From NCBI GenBank assembly GCA_029964075.1, contig CM057149.1, positions 20,970,197 to 21,034,196 on the forward strand: a stretch of 64,000 nt of DNA. The letters are read 5' to 3'. The notes below the pieces were generated by a model, which saw only the letters and a program-made list of their open reading frames with translations, did no database searches and was not told the DNA's origin. Below are positions 33,087 through 43,950 of this stretch, in pieces. The stretch's first letter is position 1; each line of letters begins with the position of its first letter. A program made the translations under genes and the position numbers. The DNA is from Patiria pectinifera. Lineage: Eukaryota; Echinodermata; Asteroidea; Valvatida; Asterinidae.

Positions 33087-34371
33087 CACTGATCTCTATA
33101 TAAAGACTGGATCGGGGGCGGGGGCGGAAGGGGTAACGCCCTCTACGTTGAAATTGATCTCATTTCCCCCTCGCGACGTTGGCAGTTCGAAGCTCCGTCG
33201 TTAACGCCCGTAGCTCCGTGCACAAACCACCAACACTTGTGTACGTGTGCAGCGCAGACGATTCCGTGGGGCTCCACGTATTGTTACACGGAACCGAGTG
33301 CTCGCGAGGGGTCACGTACGTATACATCAACATCTTGTGCGCGTGCCGGTGCAGCGCTGAGTAAATGGCAGAAACCATTTTCTCAAACAAACCCTGGAAA
33401 AAACTGTCAAATATCTAGAGGATGTACGGAGCGATTTTTGTGAAACTTCCAGGAACAAAAGATCGATCCTTAAAAATTACGATCAGAGAAAAAAATTAGA
33501 GGATGAACGATACAATTTTTCAAATTATGTCGATATTTGTACCCGTTTCAGGGGAGACATTTTATAATGAATTTCCCACCTAGACACATTCAAAGCAGTT
33601 AAGCACGTTGATCCTGGCATAAATCAATGACAAATGTTCACTAATGTTTTTACGCATTTTTATATAAATTTAGCAATCGTATCAATTGGAATTACTCGTT
33701 GAACCTATGCTGTCATGTTTTCAATGCTGATAGAGAGAGCATTTCAACGTTAAAAATGGTTTCCTTTTTTTTTTTAAACAACGCTCACCTCTTTTAAAAA
33801 TGGAATGTATCCAAAGAGAATAGTCAGCGAATTTTTGGTCTGAAACCCAGACCCCTTCCGCCCCCCCCCCTGGACTGGATAGCGAATACGCATACAACAT
33901 GCACACAGTTGACTTTGCATATTGACCAATTCGCCCCCGGTCTCACGAAGATGGCCGCGTATAATACGAACGTTCTACGCGTAAATACGCGCGCGTTGTA
34001 TCAACAGTTGACGCGCATTTTGGTCACGTACACATATTATGATGTTCTAAAAGGGACACATTTCTGTAGTGATTATTATTTCAAAAACGCCGAAAAAGTG
34101 ATTTGCGGCATTATAAAAGTAACTACGATGTTAGACAAATTGTATTAAAACTTGGTCAGTTAGTCAGTAGTGGTGGCCAAAATATAAGTCAAGTGGACCG
34201 CGACGTTACAAAAGAAATTATGGTGTTCTAGAACACCATAAGAAATCATACTGTCTATAAAGACGGCAACTTGTCCTTTGCAGATCACCAGCCGGTCTCA
34301 CCAATATGGCGTCAAATTCGTTCATTGTTTGGCTCGCTATTAGCTATCCAGTCTTTATATAGAGATCAGTG
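33087..34371. mobile_element. hAT-like non-autonomous element, 1.28 kb
   Basis: The terminal inverted repeat CACTGATCTCTATATAAAGA (extending to CTGGAT) is present at both ends. The flanks ATCGACAC and ATCGACGC differ at one base, fitting an aged 8 bp target duplication. Inside are GAAGATGGCCGCG (33948) and AATATGGCG (34301), which are YY1-like. No open frame resembles a transposase. Confidence 0.8.
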
Positions 34372-34740
34372 ATCGACGCCGGTCTTGTATGGTGGCCCTG
34401 AAGGGACATCGCATATCGCAAACGTGTGCGCATACGTATGCGATGTCGCGAAATGTATCGCGAATGTGTGCGCACACGTATGCGATGTCGCAAAATTTAT
34501 CGCGAATATGTGCGCACACGTATGCGATGTCGCGAAATTTATCGCGAATATATGCACACACGTATGCGATGTCGTGAAATTAATCGCGAATATGTGCGCA
34601 CACGTATGCGAATTTGTTTGCAATGTCGTGAATTCTATTGCATACCTTGTCGCATACCTTTCAGTAAAATTCCTAATGAACTGGGGAGTTGTAGCAGCTA
34701 GTCTGGAATCTAGACGTACTGTTAGATATAAATAGGGTCT

Positions 34741-34922
34741 GACTAATAAACCTTCGCGCGCACGCTGTTCCTCGTGCAATCGTTACTACTAGTACTGTCG
34801 AGCGCAAGTTTGAAACTTGCGCGCGCAAATTTCAAAGTTGCGCAAGTAGCAAGTTTGCGCTCGACAGTACTAGTAGTAACGATTGCACGAGGAACAGCGT
34901 GCGCGCGAAGGTTTATTAGTTG
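34741..34922. repeat. Foldback MITE / palindrome, ~63 bp arms
   Basis: CTAATAAACCTTCGCGCGCA...CTAGTACTGTCGAGCGCAA pairs with TTGCGCTCGACAGTACTAG...TGCGCGCGAAGGTTTATTAG without a mismatch that I can see. The loop is about 46 bp and itself contains inverted AACTTGCGC words. Confidence 0.85.
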
Positions 34923-35889
34923 TTGTTGTTTGGAAACATTTATTTCAATGATGTCATTCATTACAATTATGTACAATCATGTATAAATTAAGAAAGGTCA
35001 GTAGTAATATATATGACAGTTATGTACACAGTGATTACTAATAAGTGTAATATTAAATGACAACAGTTAGGTATAAGGTTAAGCAGACGCTTTTGTGCCC
35101 TTACCTATGGACAGACATACAACCAAAGTACTGTAACAAGGGACAAACAAAACACAACGGTAGACAGACAGGACAAGTGTGTGAGACAAGGCCTAAATAT
35201 TAATGCACATATAACATTTCAATTTATGAATATGATTCGATAAAATGAGTTTTTAAATTTTTGACAAAGACAGATAGTGAGGGTAACAGTTTAAGAGAGT
35301 CATCTAAACTATTCCAGTACAAGGTGCCTCGATGAATCACACTGTTTTTTGACATCCTGTTAAATTGGACAAACAGATTTCCCTTAGCACTACTTCGGGT
35401 GTTATATACATGAACATTAGATGCTAAGGTAAAACAAGAATCAAAACAGGACGGGAGTAGAATTATGCTTAAATTTAAACATTAATTTTCCTAAATTAAA
35501 GTAATATAAGTCATTACATTGTAATATATTTAATTTAGCAAATAACGGAGCAGAATGATCACGATAGCCAGCATTTGAAATTACACGAACTGCTCGCTTC
35601 TGTAAAGTAAGTAATTTGTTACACTTAGATGGCAAACTGCCCCAGGTCAAGATTGAGTAATTTAAGTATGGTAAAACAAATGAATTATACAATGTTAATA
35701 AAATCTTACTCGGAAGATAATATTTCAAACGATTCATTATTCCAACGTTCTTTGATATTTTTGTCGCTACTTCATCAATATGATGTTTCCAAGTGAGATT
35801 TTCATCAATAGTTACACCCAGGAATTTAGTTGTCTTAACCTGATTAAGCCTTGAGTTATTTAAATTCAGAGGAACAGATTGTGTGTACT
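34923..35889 (-). pseudogene. 5'-truncated LINE reverse transcriptase C-terminus
   Basis: On the minus strand a frame from about 35885 reads KFLGVTIDENLTWKHHID, YYLPSKILLTLYNSFVLPYL and LLTLQKRAVRVISNAGYRDH. These are the thumb and C-terminal region of CR1/Jockey-type reverse transcriptases. One extra T near 35440 shifts the frame. After it the match continues (VYNTRSSAKGNLFVQ, GTLYWNSLDDSLK) to a TAA at 35224-35226. The 3' end at about 34923 has a short (CAA)n tail. 5' truncation is usual for LINE insertion. Confidence 0.85.
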
Positions 35890-36210
35890 TGTAGTCAGAC
35901 CCTATTTATATCTAACAGTACGTCTAGATTCCAGACTAGCTGCTACAACTCCCCAGTTCATTAGGAATTTTACTAGGTATACGACAAGGTATGCAATAAA
36001 ATTCACGACATTGCAAACAAATTCGCATACGTGTGTGCACATATTCGCGAATTGTTTCACAACATCGCATTCGTGTGCGCACATATTCGCGATAAATTTT
36101 GCGACATCGCATACGTGTGCGCACATATTCGCGATAAATTTCGCGACATCGCATACGTATGCGCACACGTTTGCGATATGCGATGTCCCTTCAGGGCCAC
36201 CATAGTCTTG

Positions 36211-36628
36211 AGATATCACGAAAATCTCATCTATTATCCTTTGAGGAAACTGTACTTTAATACAGTCTTGATTGCTTTTGTAAATAGTTATTTAGCAATG
36301 TATCCTTTATCCTGCCTCCGTCCGTATTTTGAATAGGCGGACATTATACCGGTATAATGTTTTTTTTTTTTTTTTTTGGGGTGTCACAGCAGGGGGGTTC
36401 GCATTATTTTTTGAGGGATTTGTATGAAAGAAAAAAACGATTTTGGGGACACAGCTGGGGGGGGATTTGACCCGTAACCCCCCCCCCTCTCCGATCCGCG
36501 CCTGTGTTGGCCTCAATGGTGCGGCAGGCTCGTGACGTTTGGACTGCAAACTGTATGGGTTCAACAAACTGAAGTCAGTGGGTGGACAAATAACAAATGA
36601 CGTCACATACGAACGGTGCCCCCCCCCC
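36211..36628. other. Low-complexity stretch with T, G and C runs
   Basis: Contains a poly-T run (36360-36378) and several G and C runs (36390-36490 and 36620). It is probably the remains of GGGCGTC-type MITEs. No gene. Confidence 0.5.
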
Positions 36629-37141
36629 TTAAAGCTATAGTCCATCATTTGCAGCCATCCGAGAAGTAACCGGCGTAATTACTGTTAAAAAACAAACTTG
36701 GTTGAAAGATAGTAAGGGAACTAAACTCCCTGCGAAATTATTCTTTCTGGGAAGCTGTCATTTTGAAGTAATCAACGAAAGAAGGCATTTCCAACGGTGA
36801 TTCTTAAGAAGCACCGTAGGAAAATTTAAATTAGTAGTTCGTTTTGTTATTCAGCGCAGCGCGCACAAGTATTGGAACAACGCACACGCGCGCGCGGTTG
36901 TTATAATTCGTCGGATCAGTGCGCGACGCCGCGTATAGCTGCAATTCAAAACAATTCAAAACATGATTCAGTAACTTTTGATTTGAGATCTTAGAATGCT
37001 GCTTTTCTCGGAATGTACAGCTGAAGCTTAGCTGAAACTACATCAGGTTAGTTGCTCAGTATCCTTCATTAGATTTTGAACACTTTTGTTGCTTCAAAGG
37101 AACAAAATGCACTAATTACAAATGATGGACTATAGCTTTAA
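36629..37141. mobile_element. TTAA-flanked MITE, family B, complete copy
   Basis: TTAA-AGCTATAGTCCATCATTTG and CAAATGATGGACTATAGCT-TTAA form 19 bp terminal inverted repeats with TTAA at both ends; 513 bp. This copy has no tandem array between GCGCAGCGCGC and GCGCGCGGTTGTTATAATTC. Partial copies lie at 14977, 24.67, 41.63 and 43.5 kb. Confidence 0.9.
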
Positions 37142-37896
37142 ATCAAAAGCCGGGGCATTTGTACGGTACAGTAATATAGTGTACATGATTGTGGGATTTT
37201 ATCAGCGCTCCCCGTTGAAAATATGGCACGACACCCCCCCCCCCCCTCAGTTTTTGATTTTACCATGGAGCTATGGGCTCCGTGCACAAGTGTCACTTCA
37301 ACGGCTAGAAACGGAGAGTTGGGGGAGGACCTAGACTGGTTCCCAGTCCATCCACTGCGTATTTTGAATGATGCAAAGTTATTGGGGGAGGGAATAGTCT
37401 GGGAGACTTTCGCAAGTTAAATTGAACGTATGCGCGCGCCGACGTTGCCTGACGATCATGCGAAGACGCTGCGGCTAAAAGCCCTGGCACATTTTGGAAG
37501 TGGTGTGGAACTTTGCGCGCGAACCAGTACAGTACAGTACGCACATGCTGTGTCCCGTCCATTGCTCTCCATACTGAGATCAATGGTCCCGTACGTCCAT
37601 GGTGCTCTCAAAAGTGAAACGCGCCCTCTTGAGTTAGAGCAGGGAGCCCATACGGATGCCAAGTGTCCGGAGAAATTAATTGCGGCGCAGATGTACCCCC
37701 CAATCCGACATCAATAGCTGGATACGCCACTAGCCTAGGCCCACTTGGAAGTAGAGCGTCTCCCTAACAAGAGCAACTCCCTCCCAAATTCAAACAAAAA
37801 TTCTTAATGATACACTTTCCCGAGTGGGGACTCATCATAGTAAAGTCACTTATTAGATTTTAATTAATTTGCAATATTTCCACCTTTTCCAAATAC
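37142..37896. other. No gene seen
   Basis: Short frames and a C-run only. The sequence around 37705 (GGATACGCCACTAG) looks like the end of a CAGTGGCGTAGCC-type MITE. Confidence 0.4.
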
Positions 37897-38152
37897 ACTG
37901 ATACATTATCGGTTGATTTTTGATACATTATCGGTTGATACAGTATCCGTTCCGTGGTGATACATTATCGGATACAGTTATTTTGTAATTACATTATCCG
38001 TCGACACGTGATACATTATCGGATACAAATTTTACTACACTATCAGTCAATTTTTGCTACATTATCGGTTATTGATACAATATCGGTCAATTTGTGATAC
38101 ATTATCGGTTGGTGATACGTTATCCGTTGGTTACTACATTATCAGTTGTAAC
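37897..38152 (+). repeat. Minisatellite of GATACATTATCGG units
   Basis: About fourteen degenerate copies of (T)GATACATTATCGGT with variants GATACAGTATCCGT and GATACGTTATCCGT. An inverted copy of the same array, matching over ~140 bp, lies at 44256-44425. Confidence 0.85.
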
Positions 38153-38544
38153 ACGCCCAATCGTAACACAAGAATTGTTTTATCCCCCAGATTTTTCAAA
38201 AATAATCATTTTATGATTGTCCCAGTCCCGTGAACGAATGAATAGGTTTTTGGCATTTAAAGGCAATGTTTCCTATAATAATCAGAGCTTTGTATGTTGC
38301 GCTTGTTTTAGCGCTTGGTTGTGCTGGCAGCGTGTGTTGCGGATATCGACGTAAGATCCGACTTGAGTCTTGTCTAAGCTAAATTAAGCTGAACTTTAAG
38401 AAAAAAATACACCCCGTCTCATTAGTAATGCCACCAAAAAACTAAATAATTTTTAAAATTTATTTTCAGGCACGGGGCTCTCCCTTTAATACTTGTATTA
38501 ACCAATGGGGAGTAGATCACTCATTCATTCTCTCGTCCATAGTG

Positions 38545-38960
38545 TCGTCCATATTCTGATAAGAGCGCTAATGGGACGCTGTTTAACAACATCCTATGAT
38601 ACTGCAGTAGGAATTGGGACATCAGGAACTTCAGTAGGCATGATCACTGCTGGGCCATTTGCCCATCTGTTGCTGGATACCGTACGGCTGGAGAGGGGCT
38701 TTGCTTATTCTTGGAGGGTTTAGCCTGCATCTTGGGGTGTGCGGCGCCCCTTTGCGTTCACTGTCGACTGATGAAACGAAGACAAATGACAGCTATATAT
38801 CAGCCAGTAAGCACCGACGCCAATGAGGAACCACGAGTTGATTCATCAAGTGCCGAGAAGAAAGGAAATTTGACGCAGTCATCACCACTTAGCGCCTTCA
38901 AAGACGCCCTTGGTGCGCTGATAAAGCATATCGGATTCTCGGTTTGTTTCCAGGTCTCAT
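38545..38960 (+). pseudogene. Truncated third transporter copy (exon 3 only)
   Basis: On the plus strand, opposite to the two intact genes, the sequence matches exon 3 of the transporter: ILIRALMGR, GPFAHLLLDT, then YQPVSTDANEEPRV and GFSVCFQVSF. An extra base near 38680 and another near 38790 break the frame, and no other exon is present. The homology ends abruptly after CAGGTCTCATTTT, where the palindrome at 38959 starts. It is more diverged than copies A and B are from each other. Confidence 0.85.
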
Positions 38961-39448
38961 TTTTGCATAAAAATAAAGCACGTGTACTGAAATGAAGCAT
39001 GTTTAAAATAAAGCTAATTGAGGAAAAGGTTAGAGATATAAGAAAACCCAGATCGCAACTTAATTAAAGAGCAAAAGGTTACGTTTAAAAAAGTATGTGA
39101 ACGCGATAAAAAGAGGTAAGGATCTCCTAGTTCAATGTTACCTAAGTTTATTGTTTATGTGTCGACTTTCGTCTCTTTATAATCTGAACAAGTAAAAGTG
39201 TAAACTAGTGAAGCGAAACAATTGAACATCGTACACGAAAGTCGACACATAAACAATAAACTTAGGTAGCACTGAACTAGGAGATCCTTACCTCTTTTTA
39301 TCGCGTTCACATACTTTTTTAAACGTAACCTTTTGCTCTTTAATTAAGTTGCGATCTGGGTTTTCTTATATCTCGAACCTTTTCCTCAATTAGCTTTATT
39401 TTAAACATGCTTCATTTCAGTACACGTGCTTTATTTTTATGCAAAAAT
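38959..39448. repeat. Palindrome with ~210 bp arms at the duplication edge
   Basis: The left arm 38959-39172 (ATTTTTGCATAAAAATAAAG...TTGTTTATGTGTCGACTTTCG) is the near-exact reverse complement of 39236-39448. The spacer is ~63 bp. Only the right-arm orientation exists at the matching place in copy A (about 24760-24990). The left arm is therefore an added inverted copy that directly abuts the truncated transporter exon. Confidence 0.9.
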
Positions 39449-39935
39449 ATAGTCATTTGTAGCCGAATCTCGGGGAAACAGTTAGTTTTATGCATTTTTA
39501 AATTGGCACAAAGAAACAAAGAACAAACTGACGAACAAAGTAATTACATGAACCGGCTTCGAATACCTTTGCTCATATTTCGCAAATGCTTGCTTAATTG
39601 CGAATTCGAATTCCCAAACTGACGCAACGTGAAGCTCATGCGAATTTGAATGACCCGATATGACATTTTATGAATGCATTATCTTTGAAATTGAATCGTT
39701 GAAAAGTGCAATCGCATATGCTTTTACATTTAAACTAATTTAGTTAATTGAATGTTGATCTAAACGTGCATCCAAATTCGTGCGAAAATGGGTGATTCGT
39801 CACCAATGTGGCTTTACTATTTATAAAATAATGATATCATCCACAATCAACAAATTGCAATGAAACGGTACACGATCCTTTCTATAACTTTTTTCTTTTG
39901 ATGTCACGCGTCAGCATTCTCGCCGTCTGCTTCAT

Positions 39936-42762
39936 TCAAGCCGTCTGCTGATACTTGCATCTCGCCAGGACCCATTCCATCAACAGCGCCACCAACGAAA
40001 GAGCTGATATGCATCCCAGAATAAAAAAGGCCCAATCAAAACTCCCACTCTGGTCGTACATCCAACCTGAAAAAAGAAAAGAAACAAGAAAAGCAGTTCC
40101 AAACAGTTGACATTTCGTTTGCTTCGTCGATGTCAACATACCTCATTTTAATCAACAAAAATGTCTCCTTATATTACGCAACAGGCATTTCTTTAGAGAG
40201 ACAGGGGAATGGTAGGGAATATAAAATGTTGAACGTATACACTTTTTAACATGGACACGAATAAGCAACTACCATTGGTGTATGGCTGTGAGAACCCTTA
40301 AAAGAGGTGACCATCGACAATGTGAATGGAACAACTTGTATTCGTGATGATAGCGCCCACTATCATTGGTTTGGGGATGGTACACAATGTTTACATGGCA
40401 TGTATTGGTCGATGGGGACGGTATACAATGTTTACATGGCATTTATTTGTTGACAAACCTAAGACATCAGAATTGCATTGAGATTAATGACACTATCCCT
40501 GCATGCAATATTCTGTTCTCGCAAAAGCAATAAGATGAGACACGAAATGCCTTACCTGGAAAGAATCCAAGGCTAAAACCTAAAGTGGCCGTCAACATTT
40601 CCATCCAAGCGAAAGCACATACCAAGAGATCAGTTCCAAGCAGCTCCCTGGTGTACAGATCATTCAATAAGGCAATTGCTCCAATCCCAGCACAAAAGAC
40701 GAAGGAGCCGGCCATCATCAGCCAGTAGGTATTTAACCAGGGAGCTATCAGTAGAGCCGAGGAACTCAGTACGATCATCAGCACCAATGCCGGTCGCAAA
40801 TTCAACAAATTTCTGTCGACGATAAAACCAATCACAATCTTGGAAACGACGTTGCCGACCCCTCCGGCTGTGGTGAATGTCACAGCCTCGTATGGAGAGA
40901 AGCCTTTGGCTTCTGCTTGGGAAACGTAATAGATCAACCAATGATCATCCACAAAGCGGTCCAATATGAAGATGACTGCTGTGAACCAAAATGAGACCCG
41001 GAAACAAACCGAGATTCCAATATGTTTCACCATGGCCTTGAGGGCGTCTTTGAAGGTATTATATGATCGTGATGACTGTTTCAGGTTGTCTTTCTCCTCA
41101 GCACTTGATGAACCAACTCGAGGTTCTTTATTGGCGTCGGTGCTCACCGGCTGATAGCTGCTATTTGTCTCGGTTTCATCAGTCGACGATGAACGCAAGA
41201 GGGCGCCACACACCCCAAGATGAAGGGCTAATCCTCCAAGAATAAGCAAAGCACCTCGCCAGCCATACGTATCCAGCAACAGTTGGGTAAATGGGCCAGC
41301 AGCGATCAGGCCTATTGGAGCTCCCGAACCCCCAATTCCTGCTGCAATGCCATAGTTTGTCGGAAAACGGCGCCCGACGAGCGCCCTTGTCAGAATAGGG
41401 ACGACACTTAAAGCAGGTCCTGCGGATATTAGACGAGAAAATCAATGAGTGATCAACTTCGACAAACGTATTAAAATGAAGGATCCCTATGCTATATGGG
41501 ATTTGACAGCATTGTGTTTTTGTGTAGGCCTAATATTTATTCGAAATTTTTAACGTTTTTTTCCATTAACTTGTTTAATGTAAAAGGCCAATGCAATATT
41601 CCAGTCTAAAGACCGGTTCATACTTAACGCGTTGAACACTTTTGTTGCTTCAAACGAACAAAATTTACAAATTACAAATGATGGACTATATCTTTAACAT
41701 GCATTGCATGGTACGACCTCTTGAAAGTACAAATGTACATATTTACCTGCTGCCAGTGCTAGTATTGATGTGAACATGACAATACTAGTGGAAAAAGAAG
41801 CGATGATCATAGAGACACCAAGCATGAAACCGCTGACCGTCACCACCGTGCGAGTACCAAACATGACCTCGAGTGGTGTAGCAAGGAGACCTATTACAAC
41901 ACAAAAATCATTGGTAATTTCTTTACGTGCTATTATGGGCCCATGTTTGTTTGCCTATATCGGAACGAACTTTGGTGGGAATCTTAAAGGTAGGAAAATC
42001 GGGACATCCAACATTCCCATCATTGTACAGACGCTGTACACTTCGCTGTAGAGACACCAAGCATGAAACCGCTGACCGTCACCACCGTGCGAGTACCAAA
42101 CATGACCTCGAGTGGTCTAGCAAGGAGACCTATTACAACACAAAAATGGTTGGTACGTGCTATATTATGTTTGTTTTCCTATCGGAACGAACTTTGGTGG
42201 GAATCTTAAAGGTAGGAAAATCGGGACATCCAACATTCCCATTATTGTACAGACGCTGTACATGAACACTTGAAATTCGTTATCCGTGTGGACATTTTGA
42301 AAAAAAATGATGCATAATTTTGTGCATTTGTGCTGAATTAATAATTATGTGAACTACTCACTTAAAACAGCTTCAGCAAAAAAACAGAACAAAACAAAAA
42401 AACACACACACACAAACAGTACTGTGGAGGTACAGGGTTGCCACTTCTTGTCTTGACAAACACTTATTTGAACCTTTGGTCTGATCAGGTTGTGCTGTAT
42501 TGCTCTAAAACGACCATATCAGGCACACATATAAAGTGGTTCAGCTGCGATAATTCCAAACCTTACCGGTAACGCATGAGACCGCAATAATGATCGCTAT
42601 CATCCAGCCGACCAGCCAGGTTTGGGTCGCAAATTGCTCTTGTAGTGTTGGTAACATCACTCCCAAAGCCTTAAAGACCAACGACCACAATGCGAAGCTG
42701 ACAAATAAGCAGAGAACTGCGTACCAGTCCTGGTGGGAATGACCAGCTTGAACCCTGCCCAT
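39936..42762 (-). CDS. MFS transporter, monocarboxylate-transporter-like (SLC16-like), copy B
   Basis: The minus-strand exons 42762-42567, 41890-41747, 41419-40556 and 40066-39936 have the same lengths (196, 144, 864, 131 nt) and phases as copy A. They give 444 codons with an intact frame. Exon 1 differs from copy A at about eight residues (for example LFVSFALWSLVFK against FFVSFLLWSWVLK) and exon 2 at three. The YGWRGALLILGG and RRFPTNYGIAAGIGG-type segments are kept. Both copies keep open frames and splice sites, so both may be expressed. Substrate unknown; role as in copy A. Confidence 0.9.
41629..41697. mobile_element. MITE family B, right-end remnant
   Basis: TTGAACACTTTTGTTGCTTC...ACAAATGATGGACTATATCT-TTAA matches the right end of the complete element. 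It lies in intron 2 of transporter copy B. Confidence 0.75.
42048..42265 (-). pseudogene. Partial duplicate of transporter exon 2 in intron 1 of copy B
   Basis: A tandem copy of the segment 41810-42047. On the minus strand it holds the acceptor and the first ~80 nt of exon 2 (a Thr codon changed to Arg), then runs into CTACAGCGAAGTGTACAGC without the normal donor. Using it would disrupt the frame, so it is probably a pseudo-exon. Confidence 0.8.
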
Positions 42763-42903
42763 AATGAAGCCCAGTCTGGTGATCTAGTAATGTTCGCCTT
42801 CGCTGTGTAGTTGCCTGCGCCTAAGCAAAACTAACCAACAAGAGAAAAACACAAATGACAATTCTATTTTCACTGTATGGGATTATTATAATTTTACATG
42901 CGC

Positions 42904-43080
42904 AGGAGTCAGGTTGGCGTAGCGGTACCTTCCTCGCCTTCCACCGCTGTGACCCGGGTTCGAATCCCGCCTGGGCCAGGAGGGACAATGTGGAAAAAAT
43001 GTTCTGGGTGTTCTCCTTTAAAAACTGCCATGGATTTAAATTTCAGGGCAAAAAATGAAATAATCATCATTCTGTAAGTT
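42904..43080 (+). mobile_element. tRNA-derived SINE, copy 2
   Basis: GGAGTCAGGTTGGCGTAGCGG (A-box-like) and the B box GGTTCGAATCC at 42957-42967. The head is nearly identical to the minus-strand SINE at 10820-11052. It begins exactly at the end of duplication copy B. The 3' limit is uncertain. Confidence 0.8.
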
Positions 43081-43500
43081 GAAGGATGCTAGGGGACTAT
43101 ATACTTGTATTCTGTTTTGATTCTGAGCTATGAGGCAAATACAGTAATTTAATATAGCTCTATGGGCAAATAGCACTTAAACAACTGGATACAAGGTTGT
43201 TGTTTTTTAGCAACGCGCACCAGCATTTTAAAACGGAGAATAAACATGAAGAATAAAATGGACCAAAATTCGAAATGAACATGTAGCCCGTTAACCCATT
43301 TTGAATTTTGTTGGGGAAATGACTACTTCAGGTCAAAAATATTACTTTTACGGACATAAAAATAAACCTTTCTATACAAACCTACGGAAATAAAGGTGCG
43401 CGTAACGCAACTTTTGCCCCACGCGCTGAAAAATGGCGCCGCCCATGGCAGAACGCGCGTATGTACGCTCTGCCGATCTAGTCTTTTATTCTATATTTAT
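43081..43500. other. Interspersed repeat shared with 27.3-27.5 kb
   Basis: From about 43185 the sequence matches 27225-27500: CAACGCGCACCAGCATTTTA and the block GGTGCGCGTAACGCAACTTT, TGCCCCACGCGCT, AAAATGGCGCCGCCCATGG. A weaker copy is near 28540. It is an unclassified repeat with no coding potential. Confidence 0.6.
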
Positions 43501-43775
43501 GGTGGAATCAGTGCGCGACATCGCGTAGCTGCAATCGGCTCAGTGAGAACGTGTTTCGGACGCTGAATTCAGGCCCAATTATTCAAAACTTGATTCAGCA
43601 ACTTTTGATTTGAAATCGAGATCCTAGAATGTTGTTTTTCTCGAAAGAAAAATACAGCTGAAACTGAGCTAAAACTTCTTCAGCTTAGTTGTTTGTCGCC
43701 CTTCTTTAGATTTTGAGAACGTTTGTTGCTTCAAACGAACAAAATGCACACATTACAAATGATGGACCATACCTA
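43501..43775. mobile_element. MITE family B, right half
   Basis: GTGCGCGACATCGCGTAGCTG through AACTTTTGATTTGAAATC and TTGTTGCTTCAAACGAACAA to ACAAATGATGGACCATA matches 36915-37135. The terminal CTTTAA is degraded. Confidence 0.75.
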
Positions 43776-43789
43776 GATTTGCCAGCCTA

Positions 43790-43950
43790 ATTGATGACGA
43801 ATCACCAACTTTCGCACGAATTTGCATGCACGTTTAGATCAACATCAAATTAACTAAATGGGTCGTTCAATTTAAATGTAAATGCATGCGGCTGCACTTT
43901 TCAACGATTCAATTACAAAGATAATGCATTCAAATTAAAATGTATTGTAT
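43790..43950. repeat. Inverted fragment of the transporter downstream flank
   Basis: The reverse complement matches 25205-25350 and 39660-39810 (AATGCATTATCTTTG, GAATCGTTGAAAAGTGCA, CGTGCATCCAAATTCGTGCG). It is a third, inverted piece of the duplicated flank on the far side of copy B. Confidence 0.7.

Larger units (their letters stand above)
34388..36204. mobile_element. Foldback element with minisatellite arms, later interrupted
   Basis: The ends TATGGTGGCCCTGAAGGGAC and GTCCCTTCAGGGCCACCATA are flanked on both sides by GTCTTG (34382-34387, 36205-36210). Both arms (34388-34740 and 35896-36204) carry ~42 bp repeats such as ATCGCGAATATGTGCGCACA-CGTATGCGATGTCGCGAAAT, then AACTGGGGAGTTGTAGCAGC and AAATAGGGTCTGA. 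The centre was later filled by a palindrome (34741-34922) and a LINE fragment (34923-35889). The superfamily is unknown. Confidence 0.85.
39174..42903. repeat. Segmental duplication, copy B
   Basis: Counterpart of 24706-30773. It contains the second intact transporter gene. Intron 2 lacks the ~2.6 kb of repeats found in copy A. Intron 1 contains a small local duplication (41810-42265). Confidence 0.85.

Noticed and set aside
33909..34148. Small ORF after a YY1-like motif in the hAT-like element
   Set aside because: No similarity to transposase or any family, and the element is otherwise non-coding.
34355..36219. His/Cys-rich repeat peptides from the 42 bp minisatellite
   Set aside because: 42 is a multiple of 3, so all frames without a stop stay open in both arms and strands. 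Non-coding foldback arms explain it.
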